Origin: Annona cherimola
Taxonomy: Eukaryota > Streptophyta > Magnoliopsida > Magnoliales > Annonaceae
Assembly: GCA_030490835.1 (NCBI GenBank)
Contig: CM059972.1
Coordinates: 19,197,764 to 19,261,763 of the forward strand
Length of the DNA stretch: 64,000 nt
Reading direction: 5' to 3'
A program made the translations under genes and the position numbers. Shown one piece after another: positions 24,966-40,051 of this stretch (positions are counted from its first letter, which is position 1; each line of letters opens with the position of its first letter). Below the pieces are notes generated by a model. The model was not told the origin of the DNA and did no database searches. It saw nothing but the letters and a program-made list of their open reading frames with translations.

Positions 24966-25147
24966 AATGTTTTAAAAACCGGACCGAACCGGATGGTTGG
25001 ACCGGGCAAACCGTGAACCGGTCATGTCCCGGTTCGTTGGTTTTCCCGGTTCGTTGGTTTTTCCGGTTCAACCACAATTTGACTATCGGTTTGCATCGAT
25101 TGAATCAGGAACCGTTTCATTGCCCGGTTCGGTTTTTAAAAACATTG
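24966..25147. mobile_element. ACCGGACCGAACCGG MITE, 182 bp, in the chitinase promoter
   Basis: The ends AATGTTTTAAAAACCGG and GGTTTTTAAAAACATTG are inverted repeats, and the body is built of CCGGTTCGG/CCGGACCG words. A direct repeat CTTTTAGCT flanks it at 24957-24965 and 25148-25156, an 8-9 bp target duplication fitting hAT or Mutator types. A related copy lies at about 45492-45673. The 106-codon frame at 24997-25317 arises from this element. Confidence 0.75.
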
Positions 25148-25189
25148 CTTTTAGCTTGTTCTCTTTTGTCTGTCTGCCAATTATTAAAC

Positions 25190-25442
25190 AAGACCCAACA
25201 GACGATCCAAACTCCTTAGGATGCAAAATGATATATTCAAGGCTGAGCCGTCCATCCTCAGCTATGGATGCTCACTTCCATGCAAGAAAGTTATTGCACT
25301 TTTGGAGCCATGCGTGAATGCCTTTTGCTTTAAAGCTGTGTATATTTAATATTCCAAGGATTAGTACCATCTCCAACACACGCTAGCTAGCTTGTAGGCT
25401 TGTAACACTCAAGCTACTACCATTCTTTTCTTGGATCGAAAT
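25190..25442 (+). promoter_or_regulatory. Promoter and 5' leader of the chitinase gene, displaced by an LTR
   Basis: It is homologous to the region immediately upstream of the pseudogene ATG. A TATA-type box TATATTTAA lies at 25341-25349. The leader starts near 25365-25375 (CCATCTCCAACACACGCTAG) and ends GGATCGAAAT at 25442. In the sister copy the equivalent CGAAAT is followed at once by CGATGG, so the coding start originally lay 3 bases downstream. Confidence 0.75.
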
Positions 25443-28675
<3,233 letters not shown>

Positions 28676-29310
28676 AGTGCAATTTTTATTTTTATTTTTT
28701 TTAAAAATGGGGCAACGCATTGGGTGTGAACTAGACCGATGATCAGTCCACACATAGTCCTATTGAATTCCTGTGTGTCTAACGTGTAATGTGCTGCTTG
28801 CATGTTTGCGTAAACGTCTGTCTTTGGTAACACATATAATAAATTATTTACTTGTTGTACTTATTTTGTATTCTTCAAATCATGAGATGATGTGAATTGT
28901 TAATTCTTCAAAACATTAATTAGCTGTATTGTTCTGAGCATTAATTTTTAAAATTATTCTTAATTAAGAAGAAGTTTAGGATGGATGGAAACACATATAA
29001 GAAACACCTAAACAGCTTAGCACGGCCCGTCAACATATGATCTGAACGTCAGACAGCATGCACGGATAATGCTCACGATTCCATTCATGTGATCAGTACT
29101 ACCCGTTCTACTTAATTGGTGCAAAATTAAATCAGAGCTAGCTGGTACAGTTTATGAACGTCCACCTTTTCTTTTCTTTTTTTTTTCTTTTTTTTTTTTC
29201 CTCCCTTTGGTTGCAGATAGGAATAAATTATTATCAAGGCACAAAACATAAAAGAAAAAAAATATATATAAAAACTAGTACAATCTGAGTGGGAACTTAT
29301 GAAATGATAA
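28676..29310. other. Intergenic AT-rich DNA
   Basis: No gene or element ends were identified. A pyrimidine tract of CTTTT repeats lies at about 29167-29205. Confidence 0.4.
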
Positions 29311-29314
29311 GGTA

Positions 29315-30045
29315 TAGGCTTTGCTTTTATGAAACCTTTTTCTTATGTAATTCTTTTCATTTTTTGAAATCTTGATGCTTGATGGAGAATTCCTTGCATT
29401 TATCTTATTCAGCATCATCTATATTATCATGAAAATCTTTTCATTTGTCTAATAAATACTCATCTACAAACGTGTAAAATCAATATAATAAAATAATTTA
29501 ATGTTAAATATTAATTTTAAAATTGTATTTTCAACATCTAAATCATCTAAGATGTACTACTATGTGGATAAATAATTATATAAAGTATTATTATATTTAG
29601 AGTATGCTTGGGAAGTGACAAAACTGTTAGATGAAAAGTTTTTAATGTAAAAGTTGTTACATTGGTAGAAAATGATGTAAAGAGATAGGGGTAATGATGA
29701 GATGTTCATAGGTTAGTTATAAAGAAATAATTAAAAAACAGAGCAGCTGTATAGGAATATGTGAAGAAATAATTTTAAAATATGATAGTTATAAAAAGTA
29801 AAAAGTTTTAAATTGAAATTTTTTTATTAAGAGCAATGCCCTTAATGCATATGTATATAGATCTAAGCATCTTTCATAATTTATACTTAAATATATTTTT
29901 TCAGTAAATGTTACTCACATATATATTTGATTTGAATGAAATGTCTTCTAGATAAACAAATGATGTTAAATTTAATGAATAGAGTAGATGTCATATAATA
30001 CATTAAGATATTAAAAATAAAAGAAATTGTATGAAACTACTTCTA
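29315..30045. mobile_element. Fold-back element copy R2, interrupted
   Basis: It starts near TTTTATGAAACC and ends GTATGAAACTACTTCTATC, with arms matching R1. The body carries CATCTAAATCATCTAAGATG and GGATAAATAATTATATAAAG. It is interrupted at about 29598-29838 by a Tourist-like MITE. Confidence 0.65.
29598..29838. mobile_element. Tourist-like MITE nested in fold-back R2
   Basis: The head is GAGTATGCTTGGGAAGTGAC and the tail is AGAGCAATGCCCTTAA. The body (AAAGTTTTTAATGTAAAAGTT) matches the family at 10170-10650. It sits exactly at the AT-rich centre of the fold-back. Confidence 0.55.
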
Positions 30046-30278
30046 TCTAATCAGTATACATACAAGCAAAGTTCTGAAGATGATGATCACCGGAAGGGGC
30101 ATTGAAAAATCTCATAGCCAAGAGCTCGAGGACACATCTGCCCAGTCTAATTCAGCCCAAATGGCTCAGCATGCTGGCCCATTGGTAGCCCAACGACCTG
30201 GAGCCCACTGCCAGTGGCCAAAGTTCAGCCGGCCTTTAAAAAATAGAAAGTTCCAAAGGATTTTGAGGAATGATTCTG

Positions 30279-30649
30279 CTAGCTCGGGTTAAGTAAATAT
30301 CTCACTTTGTCTACCTTAAAAATTTTATTTAAAATAAATTTTTTTCTTTTTTCTTCATACGCTTATTTATATAAATTTATTTAATATATAAATCAAATTT
30401 TATCATTTTGGAATATGTGCATATATATTTTTTAGATTTTTAAAAATAAGTGTATTTTCAATACATATATACACATGGAAATTTAAAATTTTCAAAAAAA
30501 TAGATAAACATATTCAAAAATGGTAACACTTAGTTTATATGTTAAATACACTTAAATAAACAAGTGCACGAAGAAAAAAGTAAAAAAAATATTATAAATA
30601 TGTTTTTAAGGTGGGCTAAGTGGGACATTTATTTAGCTCGGGCTAATAG
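30279..30649. mobile_element. MITE of the CTCGGGTTAAGTAAA family
   Basis: The left end TAGCTCGGGTTAAGTAAATA and the minus-strand reading of the right end (TAGCCCGAGCTAAATAAATG) are imperfect inverted repeats. The interior fold-back includes TTAAATACACTTAAATAAAC. A second copy, itself interrupted, lies in BAM9 intron 1. Confidence 0.6.
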
Positions 30650-31180
30650 GATCACTTCTCAAGAAATTTTAATTTACGGCAGAATATCAGCCCCCAAGTA
30701 TTCCTTTTCAAAAAAAAAAAATTACAAGCTTGCGGACCCTACCCAGATAGATTTTTCACAATTTTTAAAAAATTTTGAGTTATCTAAAATTATTTTTTTG
30801 AATCTTTTAAATAAAAAAATTTCAGAAATTTCAATTGCTTGCGTCTGAGAACTTTCAATTCGAAAAAACATATTTATAATTACTAAAAAAATTTTCGAAA
30901 ACTTATTTAATGATGCTGTATGATTGTAAAATTATTTAGTGATACTGTATGATTGTAAAATTGATTTGTAACCATACAATTTATAGCCCGCCAACAAATA
31001 TAGGGAGATATATGTGTGTATATACAGCCATGTATCTATATGAATATATACATATCTACCTATCTGTCTATCTATCTTGTAGCTGGGACCGCTCCAGAAG
31101 CACAGACAGATATTAGCTATCTCCATCTATAATTCCCGTTCCTCGTGTGACTGCCGTATGAGATCTGGGTTTAATAAGAT
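30650..31180. other. AT-rich DNA with a TATC microsatellite
   Basis: TATC/TATG-type repeats occur at about 31020-31078. The frame at 30564-30848 is of AT-rich composition without motifs. Confidence 0.45.
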
Positions 31181-31184
31181 CTGA

Positions 31185-31295
31185 GTCTCTACGGCTCTGG
31201 CACCGTGAGCGGCGACCAAACAAAGGGTACGAGAGCTTAGTCTCGTGCTCATCTACGGCTCATGGACCGTGAATGGCGACCAAACAAAAGGTAAC
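31185..31295. repeat. Two-copy 60 bp tandem repeat
   Basis: TCTACGGCTCTGGCACCGTG plus AGCGGCGACCAAACAAAGG (from 31186) is repeated from about 31252 with small changes. A diverged ACCGTGAATGGTGGCTAGAC copy lies at about 40652, so the unit belongs to a dispersed repeat. Confidence 0.55.
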
Positions 31296-31419
31296 AAATA
31301 TCCATATCATCACGTCATCATCAACTCCCTCATCCTGTTAATTAATTAATAGCCTCTCTAATCCTCATCATTTCAAAATCCACCACCGTATTTTAATGAA
31401 ATACACGTTATATATACAC

Positions 31420-31925
31420 AGGGCTCCTTTTCTATATAACTAGGTTATATAAAAGCACTTTCGTGTAAACTCCTTAATTTTTAAAATATTAATGATTGAT
31501 TCAAAATCTACTTAATTTCTTATATTTAACATCACTTATTTATTTAAGAGAAAAAGCTTCAATTTCAAAAAGAGAAACCAAGTTTCATCCCATAAACAAC
31601 CATATTTGTTAAAAATATACAGATTTATGTGTAAATTTTGAAAAATATTTAGATCAATTTACACATATATTAGAGTCATTTATTCACATAGAAATAATAT
31701 TTTAGATGGTTTAGATGTTAAAAATATAATTTTATATTCAATATTAAATCATTTGATTACGTTGATTTTTAATGGGGCTTATGGATGTAATACTAAACAA
31801 ATAAAAGGATTCGTAAGATACTATAAATGATGTTAAATATAATAAATAGAGTTGATTTTTTATTAACCATAAATGAAAGGGTTACATAATAAAAGGGATT
31901 CGTAGAAGCAAGACTAATTTAGATA
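31420..31925. mobile_element. Fold-back element copy R3 (opposite orientation)
   Basis: It contains the family's TTAGATGGTTTAGATG and TTCACATAGAAATAATA blocks in the reverse order of R1 and an end ...AAAGGGATTCGTAGAAGC. No coding capacity. Confidence 0.55.
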
Positions 31926-31999
31926 TATAAGAAAATATTCAAGTGTTTGTAAATACATCATAACTTATTGTGCATTTATATTAAAATAGGACCTACATG

Positions 32000-32300
32000 A
32001 TCATAAAATTTACATCTACTCAACCTATTATATTTAAAAATTAGTTTTTTATTAGCGTACCAATTTTCATCCAAATTGAATATATGTATGGGCCCCATTT
32101 GAAAATAGTACTAAATCGACGCAATAAACTAGTTTGATATAAATGACAATTTTAAAGTTATTTTTTCAACATATAAACCATCTAAAATATAATTCATGCA
32201 TGGATAAATAATTGTATGAAGTATTAATACATTTAAATGAATATAGAGCTCATTTTGAACCAAATGCACTATAAATTATGGTGCATATAAATGCACAGTA
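32000..32300. mobile_element. Fold-back element fragment R4
   Basis: Only about half of the family is recognisable: ATTTTCATCCAAATTGAATA, AACATATAAACCATCTAAAA and GGATAAATAATTGTATGAAG. Confidence 0.5.
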
Positions 32301-32703
32301 ACGTGTGTGTATATATATGTATATGTCTAAAATGTCATTGAATCATTTCCTTTAATTCTGATCACAATCCATCTGGTGTAGCCATAAAAATAGATGGGTA
32401 AAAGCAATTCTTTAATAAGTGGTCCGATCTCATGTGCTAAATTAAATTAGCCCAAGTTATATGATTTTGTAGATTTTTTTCCAATTAGGTTGGAATTTGC
32501 ACAAGTCCTTGCAGATTTTATCCCGTTGGCTTGGAATTAATTCGAATTAATAAGAAAGAAAATTGGAGTTGGCAAAACAAAATTTCTGTTTGTTATAAAG
32601 TGAACAAGGTTAATATATATGAGACAGATTGAAAATATCGGTGACATCGGAAAAATATTACCAGTATAAGAATTGTAAATGCCAATCAACTGTTGAGAAA
32701 TGA

Positions 32704-32942
32704 ATTTTCGGTGGAAATCTTATCAGGCCTAAGGTCTTTGTTGAAATGAGTGAACTGACCGAAATTATCCTCTTCCATTTTTTTTTTTTTTAATTGTTCC
32801 GCCAGCAGACTGCCTCTACAAATTTTCACTGGAAATCTGATTAGACCTAAGGTCTCTATTGAAACGAGTGCACTGATTGAAATTATCCTCTTCCATTTTT
32901 TTTATAAAAAAAATTGTTCCACCAGCAGGATGCCTTTACATA
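32704..32942. repeat. Tandem duplication, two units of about 117 bp
   Basis: Both units carry GGAAATCT, ACCTAAGGTCT or GCCTAAGGTCT, GAAATTATCCTCTTCCATTT and TTGTTCC-CCAGCAG in order. They differ at roughly one base in ten. No open frame crosses them. Confidence 0.65.
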
Positions 32943-33204
32943 CTTTGTTTTTGGGGGTGAATTATCTTACTATTTTCCTTAACTGATTACAAACAATTAT
33001 CATGCAACCGTTGCTACTTTATAAGATGAAATGAAATGCTTCCCACCAAAGTTGGAACCCTGATCACTTCCAAATGGACTATGCCTATGGACGCATCCTC
33101 TTCCAATCGAAATTTTCTTGATTAACTTGTATTTTATGTGCAATTTTTCATTTAAAAAAACCGTAACGTGTTCAAAGAAATCGAATATTAATTGAGGCAA
33201 GCAG

Positions 33205-33860
33205 TTCCATACAACTTCCTTTCATTTTTAATATTTTAATGTTTGATAGTAAATTTAATCCACTCATTATATTTTGTTTGTTTAGTTATAAGATCAAGTT
33301 TCATCAAAATTAAATATATGCATAGATCATATTTATTAAAAAAATACATATTCATGTCTAAATTATGAAGAAATACTTAGATCTATTTATGTATAAATTA
33401 GAATGTACCTGCCTTAGCTAACTTTGCTTCTTGTAGCTTTCATTTTGAACAGGAATGGTGGGATAATCCGCCTGATTTTCTTTTACAGAAATTATGCTCA
33501 GACAATTTTGTGATAATGAAATTACTTGATTGCTATTTCCCCTCCTCCCTCTTTGTCAATTTTGAAAACCCGAGGTGGTGGGATAGGAGTCGCCTTTTCA
33601 TAAAAAAATATTTTATAGAATCATTATTCTCGTAGTAATGATATTTTAAATTTTTTGATGGGAGTAATGTTTGCTCTAAATTATTAATATGTAGAAAATA
33701 TAATTTTAAAATTGATATTTAATATTAAACATCATCCTATTAAGTTGACTTTATGCATTTGTACATGAGTTACACAATGGCACTAGATAAAAAAAAAAAT
33801 TTCATAATAATATAAATAATGTGAGATATAATAGAAGCCAAGCCTTGTTATTATACCTCA
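33205..33860. mobile_element. Fold-back element copy R5, split by about 170 bp
   Basis: The left part (33205-33412) and right part (about 33595-33860) each match successive blocks of the family. The intervening 33413-33594 is unrelated and GC-richer. Confidence 0.45.
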
Positions 33861-34913
33861 CATATCGTAATTTATTCAAATATTAACCTTAAATTATTGT
33901 ACAAGCAAGCTGGACAAGAAACTCAAGGCAGAATTAATTAAATAGCCAGAAAGCCCCGGATAGTTTCTCTGGCAAGTGCTTGTTTTTCAGAGAATGAGCC
34001 AAGGCCACGGCCACCCTCACCACCAGCAGATCCTGCCAATTCTATTTATTATTTTTGTTTGATTATACAGTACTCTAGGATGCATTTGTACGAGGACAAA
34101 CAGAGAAATGCGGCCAAATACGGAAACGTGCTTATCTCTTTTTACTAAGCACGTATATATCCATCCGTAGCTTAGGTAGGGTGCTAAAAGACATGTTTGT
34201 ATTGAATTGGATCTTTGGTGGCATTTGATCAGAAGGCCGTCTTATAAATAGAATATTCTCTTCCACATGTGGACAACCATGCATCGCCACATGTTCGTAT
34301 GCGCTTCATATATACGACGAAAAGTACCATCACATCATCGCAATTTCTAGCTAAATATTTCAACATTTTTGTCATCCACGAATTAATTTTAGTACCGATA
34401 CCCAAGTTTTGCACATGTGGCCCTGTGGCCGGACAATCCACCATGTGCTCTGGGGCATTGGTTGTTCTTGATTTGTGGGTCCTATGTATATATTTCGCTG
34501 CAAGAGAAAATTAGCAATCGGAATATAAATCTTAATTTGCAACTTTCTGAAAATCTATTATGCAGAAAAAAATTATTACACACACGGGACGAGCTGTACG
34601 TGCCAAATAAGATGTCTTGTTTTGCAATGGGTAATGTCTTATATATCTTGTATGATGCGATGCATATGTACAAAATGATTCAAAACCATCATTTTGGCCC
34701 TGCCCTCTCCTTGGGACCCATCTAATTAATGAACACCTGAGATTTGAATGATAAACTACAAATTCTTGAGGATGAGGACAGAGAAGGTCCCGCGGTCTTT
34801 TCATGTTTCAAGACGAGTTCTTTAAACAAGGGGGAAAAAAGAAAAACGTTCTTAAAACTGAGGCAGGAAATAGCCTAGATAGTAGATAAGGACATCATAC
34901 ATATCCACTGTCA

Positions 34914-34914
<1 letters not shown>
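33861..34914 (+). other. Low-copy block with a TATA box but no coding gene
   Basis: TATAAATA lies at 34243-34250, followed closely by the 12 bp palindrome TCCACATGTGGA (34262-34273). A second imperfect CACATGTGG/CCACCATGTG hairpin lies at about 34410-34448. Short frames on both strands (34229-34804) have no family motifs. A non-coding transcript is possible but unproven. Confidence 0.3.

Positions 34915-34954
<40 letters not shown>
34915..34954 (+). repeat. Poly(A) tract, 40 bases
   Basis: An uninterrupted run of 40 adenines. No retrogene or LINE sequence was recognised before it. Confidence 0.9.
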
Positions 34955-34955
<1 letters not shown>

Positions 34956-35157
34956 AAGTTCCACCATAATCTTTTCCCACTTAAACTAACCGTGTCACCG
35001 TTATTCTATTATATTATCTCGGTTGTATTTGGTACGATAAGATATAATAACATCTTCAGTACCCATATATTTTACTTTGTTGTTGTTTTGCATTTTAATC
35101 AGTTTTATATTTTTCTTACGACTACTGTGCACCTTTCATCTTTATTTTCTTTATCTT

Positions 35158-35477
35158 GAGGGTCTGTTCAGGAATATATAAAGAACGGGAATGGGAAAGA
35201 TGAAAATGAAAAGAATTTTCAAATATTTAAAAGTGATATAATATAGAAAGTGTAAAGTGTGAATAAAGTTAGAATAAATAAAGTACATAAAAATATGCAA
35301 AAATTATTATGAGGAATAATGGAAAATAAGATAATTAAGTAATCGAAGTGTCAAATCATATGAAAATATATGTTCCCCACTTTTTACTTCTCATAACACA
35401 ATATCACTCTCTCAGCTTTTTTAAAAAAAAATTATCATTTTTTTTTTTTTTGCTGCTTCCCATTTTCCAAATAGACC
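35158..35477. mobile_element. Tourist-like MITE
   Basis: The head GAGGGTCTGTTCAGGAA and a tail reading, on the minus strand, TAAGGTCTATTTGGAAAA are imperfect inverted repeats around an AT-rich body. The 92-codon frame that follows (35348-35626) is a composition artefact. Confidence 0.45.
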
Positions 35478-36776
35478 TTAGTTTTGTAAGCAACCTAAGT
35501 GGGAAACTCTCATCCCAACCTCCTCACACACACATTTCAAAAAATGATTATATTTTAAGCACTTATCATTTTTACACCAATATTTTAATATTTTCTACAC
35601 AATTACTCTATCTAATCATATTTTAACCATATGATATGGTATCGTATAGTTCTCACACTTCTTAAAAACTTTTCCTGCCCACTCAATTACGTCACGTGGC
35701 CCCAGTTTTTTAATTTTAAAATTTAAACTATCCCCCTTTTTTTCTTTATAGCAAGCATTTCTATTTTTAACAAGAGGTTAAAATAAGCAGGAGGACCCTA
35801 CCCACTAGCTGTAAATCTGTAATTTTATAATGTAAATAGTTCAGGAACAAACCGACCTATTTATGCCGTACAAGTACAAAGCCAAAATTTATTAATAAAA
35901 ATCCAATAATAGAACTAATTCTCACAAGTTGTGGCGTGACAGTGTGATTAACGTGGTCGGCTAACTTGTCAATTTGATTTTATTTATTCAAACCCTTTCA
36001 TTAATTTAATACATAAGACCCACCACCTAACCCACTTCCATGTCTGCGATGAAATCTGCTTACATTGTGCGTTAGGACTTAGACACAGAGCCATCTTCTT
36101 CATTGGATCCAAGTCATTTTTATGATGAAGACAGCACTAATAATCCTGTCCACTCGATTGTCCCCATCTCTGTCTTTTTTCTTCTCTCTTTTTCTTTTGG
36201 ATGGGAACCATCTGTGTCTTTTAGGGGCCCGTTATGAGGTAAAAGACAGCGTAATAATCTTATCTAAGCAACAACTCGTGAATTTTTCTTGTTATTCGTA
36301 ATTCGGGACTGATCCAAAGGAAATTTCTTAACAACTCATTAGTTTAATTAAGGCCTCGGTTGTTTGATTTATTAAATCTAACCCGCTGCTTTTAGTTTGT
36401 TTAAAACTAAACTATTTGTTTACAAGGCGTAGAATTTTAAGGGATTTAATCTTTAACCACGTAAACTTCTACTGGGGTGATATCCAATGAAGTTCATGAA
36501 TCAAAGTTAGGGGGGCGAAAACCGGACAAGGGCACAGTGGATCAACTCTATTTTTAAAATTTTTTATCTAATCCTATTTTTAATATCAAGTTGAGACAAA
36601 CTCAACCCAACACCTCTTTTTTTCAATTAATCTTTAGGGCAACTTTTAAGTTACTATTAGGACAATAAATCAGTAGAAAATATGGGTCAATTATAATAAT
36701 TTTAAGACTTTATGTACTTATCAAATGTAAAGTTGTATTTATATTAGATTTAAAAGTTTAGTGTCACTCACAGGTC
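35478..36776. other. Intergenic, no gene supported
   Basis: The stretch is mixed AT-rich DNA with slightly GC-richer patches near 36040-36180. No motifs were recognised. Confidence 0.4.
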
Positions 36777-36777
36777 C

Positions 36778-37207
36778 AGAAAAATGACCATTATGTCTGA
36801 CGCACAGAGCACAGAGACTCAGAAAAATGACCATTGGGCTTGTGGTCTATGGGCCTCGCAGTGTAATATTTTCCACTTTGGCCTGACAATTTAGTCGAAC
36901 AATTTTAAAACACGTTACATCATATTCAACTTGAGACCCACTCTAGGCTTCTGCCTGCAGCCCTAGCTTTCACTAGTTAAACTCTTCAACTCTCTAAACC
37001 ACATCTACTGGAGGGGGGCTGCGCCAATACCACTTGTCCATGCATAGACTCAAAAAAAAGATCATTGGGCCTGACGTACAAAGCACATAGACTTAGAAAA
37101 ATGACCATTGGGCCTGTGGACTATACAATATGATATTATTCGCTCTGACCTAGCAGCTTAGCCGCACAATTTTAAAATGTGTGACACCATGTGCAATTTG
37201 AAACCCA
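36778..37207. repeat. Two diverged repeat units of about 160 bp, 270 bp apart
   Basis: Unit A (36778-36941) and unit B (about 37050-37207) share GAAAAATGACCATTGGGC, a CAATTTTAAAA block and a final GA-ACCCAC. The spacer holds GC-richer sequence. They may be remnants of an LTR or SINE-like element. Confidence 0.5.
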
Positions 37208-37675
37208 CATATAAACCACTAGGAACTTTCTCCGCTCTTCAATGTAGGATTCAGTTATATGCTATTTTATTTTTTAAATATTTGTGCAGCTTAAAGACTT
37301 ATTTATATTAAATTTATATGTTAATTATTATAAGACATAAGTTTAGAATAAATTTGAAAATAGTTAACCATAAATAACTTGAGAATTTTTGAAAAAATGA
37401 AAATAAGATTGGAAAATTTACATGCTTACAATTTTTAATAAATGAATATACACTGGGCAAAGCATAAATTTTTAAGTCAAGACATAGTCAATCTACCCTC
37501 GACTATATTTTCATATTTGAATTAAAATTTTTAACTCAACTCTATACTAAATTATAAAAATGTTAGTTCGACCTTGTTAAAAAGGATTGGGTCAGAAAAG
37601 AATAGGTCACTTGTCTCAGTTCTCACCCTTAATCAAAGCATTAACCTTTGGAACTAAATGATTCTTTAAAATTTT

Positions 37676-38131
37676 GGGTTATTCTCAAATATATCCACTA
37701 CGTTTGGCCCTAATTCCAAATGTACCCACTACGTTGTCAAAATCCTAAATATACCCACTATGTTTACATGTAATCCCAAGAATATCCATTTCGGGAGCTA
37801 AAGCCATTATAGAACATATGACATTACTGATATGCCCTTCAAATTTAGAACATAATTGAAAAAATTGAATGTTATAACTCACTAACGCCCTAATTGCACA
37901 TGAATTTTAAATTCAAAGTACCCTAATTTCATTTTCTTTTATTCATTTCATCGTTTATTATTTTACAACAATAGTATTTTGGGTATTTAAAAAAATTTAA
38001 CTGACGATTTTTGCGGAATTGATATTTTTAGAATTAAATGCAAACGTAGTGGGTATATTTGAGATTTTGGAAACGTAGGGGGCCTATTTGGAACTAAGAT
38101 CAAACGTAGTGGGTATATTCAGGAATAAATC
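37676..38131. mobile_element. Mutator-like MITE with ~90 bp inverted arms, 456 bp
   Basis: Arms built from ATATCCACTACGTTTGG / CAAACGTAGTGGGTATAT words pair over about 90 bp. The flanks are a perfect 9 bp direct repeat TAAAATTTT (37667-37675, 38132-38140), the Mutator target size. Each arm itself contains three CACTACGTTT-type sub-repeats. Confidence 0.75.
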
Positions 38132-38267
38132 TAAAATTTTCTAAATAACATATTCGTGAAGTTAATGTTTTATAATTTGGGGCAAAATGCTTATGATATA
38201 TAGCTCGATTAACTTTTGTTCAGGGGCATAACTAGATTTTTAATTGATGTAATTTTGAATGTCTGAG

Positions 38268-38345
38268 TTAAATATTAGCTCAATTGGCTAGAGCTGTTGG
38301 TTTTTTTGTTTTCGTTTTCGTTTTCGTTTTTTTTTTTTTTAGGAA
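38268..38345 (+). repeat. SINE-like A-box fragment plus GTTTTC microsatellite
   Basis: TTAGCTCAATTGGCTAGAGC at about 38275-38294 has the shape of a tRNA D-arm (A box). A (TTTTCG)n / poly(T) run follows it. No B box is seen. Confidence 0.35.
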
Positions 38346-39402
38346 AGCCGTTGGCTTTTTAATGTTAATAAAAATAACAACGAATGTTAAGCGTTAACGC
38401 GGCTCCTTACCCGGCCTCCTAGCGCAGTACAAGAAAAATCATATTTCCGAATAAATAAAAATTATTTTCTATAAAAAATAATTTTCTATTCCATTATAAA
38501 TGCTACAAAGAAACAATGTGGTAAAACTTGCGTCACTCGTTGTAATGTCAATGAATTTAAATCAGCTTCACTAAAAAAATAAATAAAATTATATCAGCCT
38601 GGGAATGGAACGTGAGTCAGTTGTTGTAAAAACTTTCCTAGTTCCTATATATTTTTATCATCCTTCCATATAATAGATATTGATAAATTTTAACAATATC
38701 TAGTAAATGAAAAATACTATTTTTCTTTTGAAATTTTACGTAATAAAAGATACCATTAATTAATTATTAATTAGGAAACTAAAAAGGAAGGGCTGAATGA
38801 GAATTCAAAACAAATTAGTGAGGCCTATGTTATAGCCATTTTATATAACTTTAAACATGTCGTTAATCGCGCCATAAATTCTTTTTCGAATAGAAATCAC
38901 TTAGTGGTATTATTATTTTTTATGTGGACTTCAATTTTTTATAATTGAAAGGTAGGCCACTTTGACTACAATGGAGCAATTTAGGAGATCAGATATGTCA
39001 ACTTTAATTAAGAGCTTTAAGCTGAATTAAAAATAATGTCTGGTTGCTATATAAATATTATGAAACATGCATTTTAAAAGATCTGAAAACATAACATAAG
39101 CTATGTGGATTTAGAATATAAAATAGGAAAGTAACAGAATGCATGCATTTAAGCATTTCTACGCAACATTCTCTGATCAGCTTAGTCTAAGCAAACGCAT
39201 ATTATAGTTTAAATATATATCGGCAATGCATTTTAGCATTGACCCACCTTAATTAATAAGCATTTTTCATGACAGCATGGGGTTAGCTAGAATATGAAGT
39301 GACGGGTGCACTGTCAACCAAACGATGACAGGTGCTACCCTAGCCATCAAGCACCATTAATTAACTACAGGCAAAATGAGTACAGAGGCTCCATGCTTAC
39401 TC
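38346..39402. other. AT-rich intergenic DNA
   Basis: No supported gene, RNA or element. Confidence 0.4.
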
Positions 39403-39405
39403 TTA

Positions 39406-39678
39406 GGGGATGTTTGGATAGGTGTAAAATGATGGGATTGTGGGAAATGGTGGAAAATGAAAAAGAGAATTTTTTGAAAAATATGTGATTGATAGGAAAT
39501 GATAGATGTATAGTTGAAATAAATAGGGTTGTTGTATGTAGTTGGTAGGAAAAATGATTGGAATGTAGGGGTAAAAGTGGAAAAAATAATATGATTGATA
39601 GAATAATAATTAGCATTGGGAAACGAAATACCATGGAAAAACCATGGTTCCCATGATTACACCTATCCAAACGTCCCC
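39406..39678. mobile_element. Tourist-type (PIF/Harbinger) MITE, 273 bp
   Basis: The termini GGGGATGTTTGGATAGGTG and CACCTATCCAAACGTCCCC form an inverted pair with one mismatch over 19 bp, flanked by TTA on both sides (39403-39405, 39679-39681). This is the hallmark of Tourist elements. The reverse frame at 39365-39748 is a shadow. Confidence 0.85.
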
Positions 39679-40051
39679 TTAATTTTTTATTTAAAATATT
39701 TTTTAATCTAAATAATTTATTAAATTTTAACCCATCTTGTTTTGTCATGTTATCAAAAGAAAATAATTCTTATCGTGATATAAAAAATAATAATTCTTAT
39801 TGAAAATTTATACCTCAGGAAAATAGCATTTTTTAAAAAAAAAGAAAAATAAAATTTTAAAAATTGTATACTATATAAACTTTTACTATACATGAAATTT
39901 TTAAAACTATAAATTAATGCATATGGATAAATATGATAAATGGTTAACTTAAATTTAAAAAATATTTTAAAAGTGAGCATGGAGCTTACATGCTTGAGGT
40001 GAGAAGAGTGGGTCATTGCTCAGGTAAGATATTTATTATTTGCTTGAATTT

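Noticed and set aside
34915..34954. Poly(A) run as the tail of a processed retrogene
   Set aside because: The preceding few hundred bases contain no gene-like frame or LINE/SINE sequence, so it is listed as a simple repeat.
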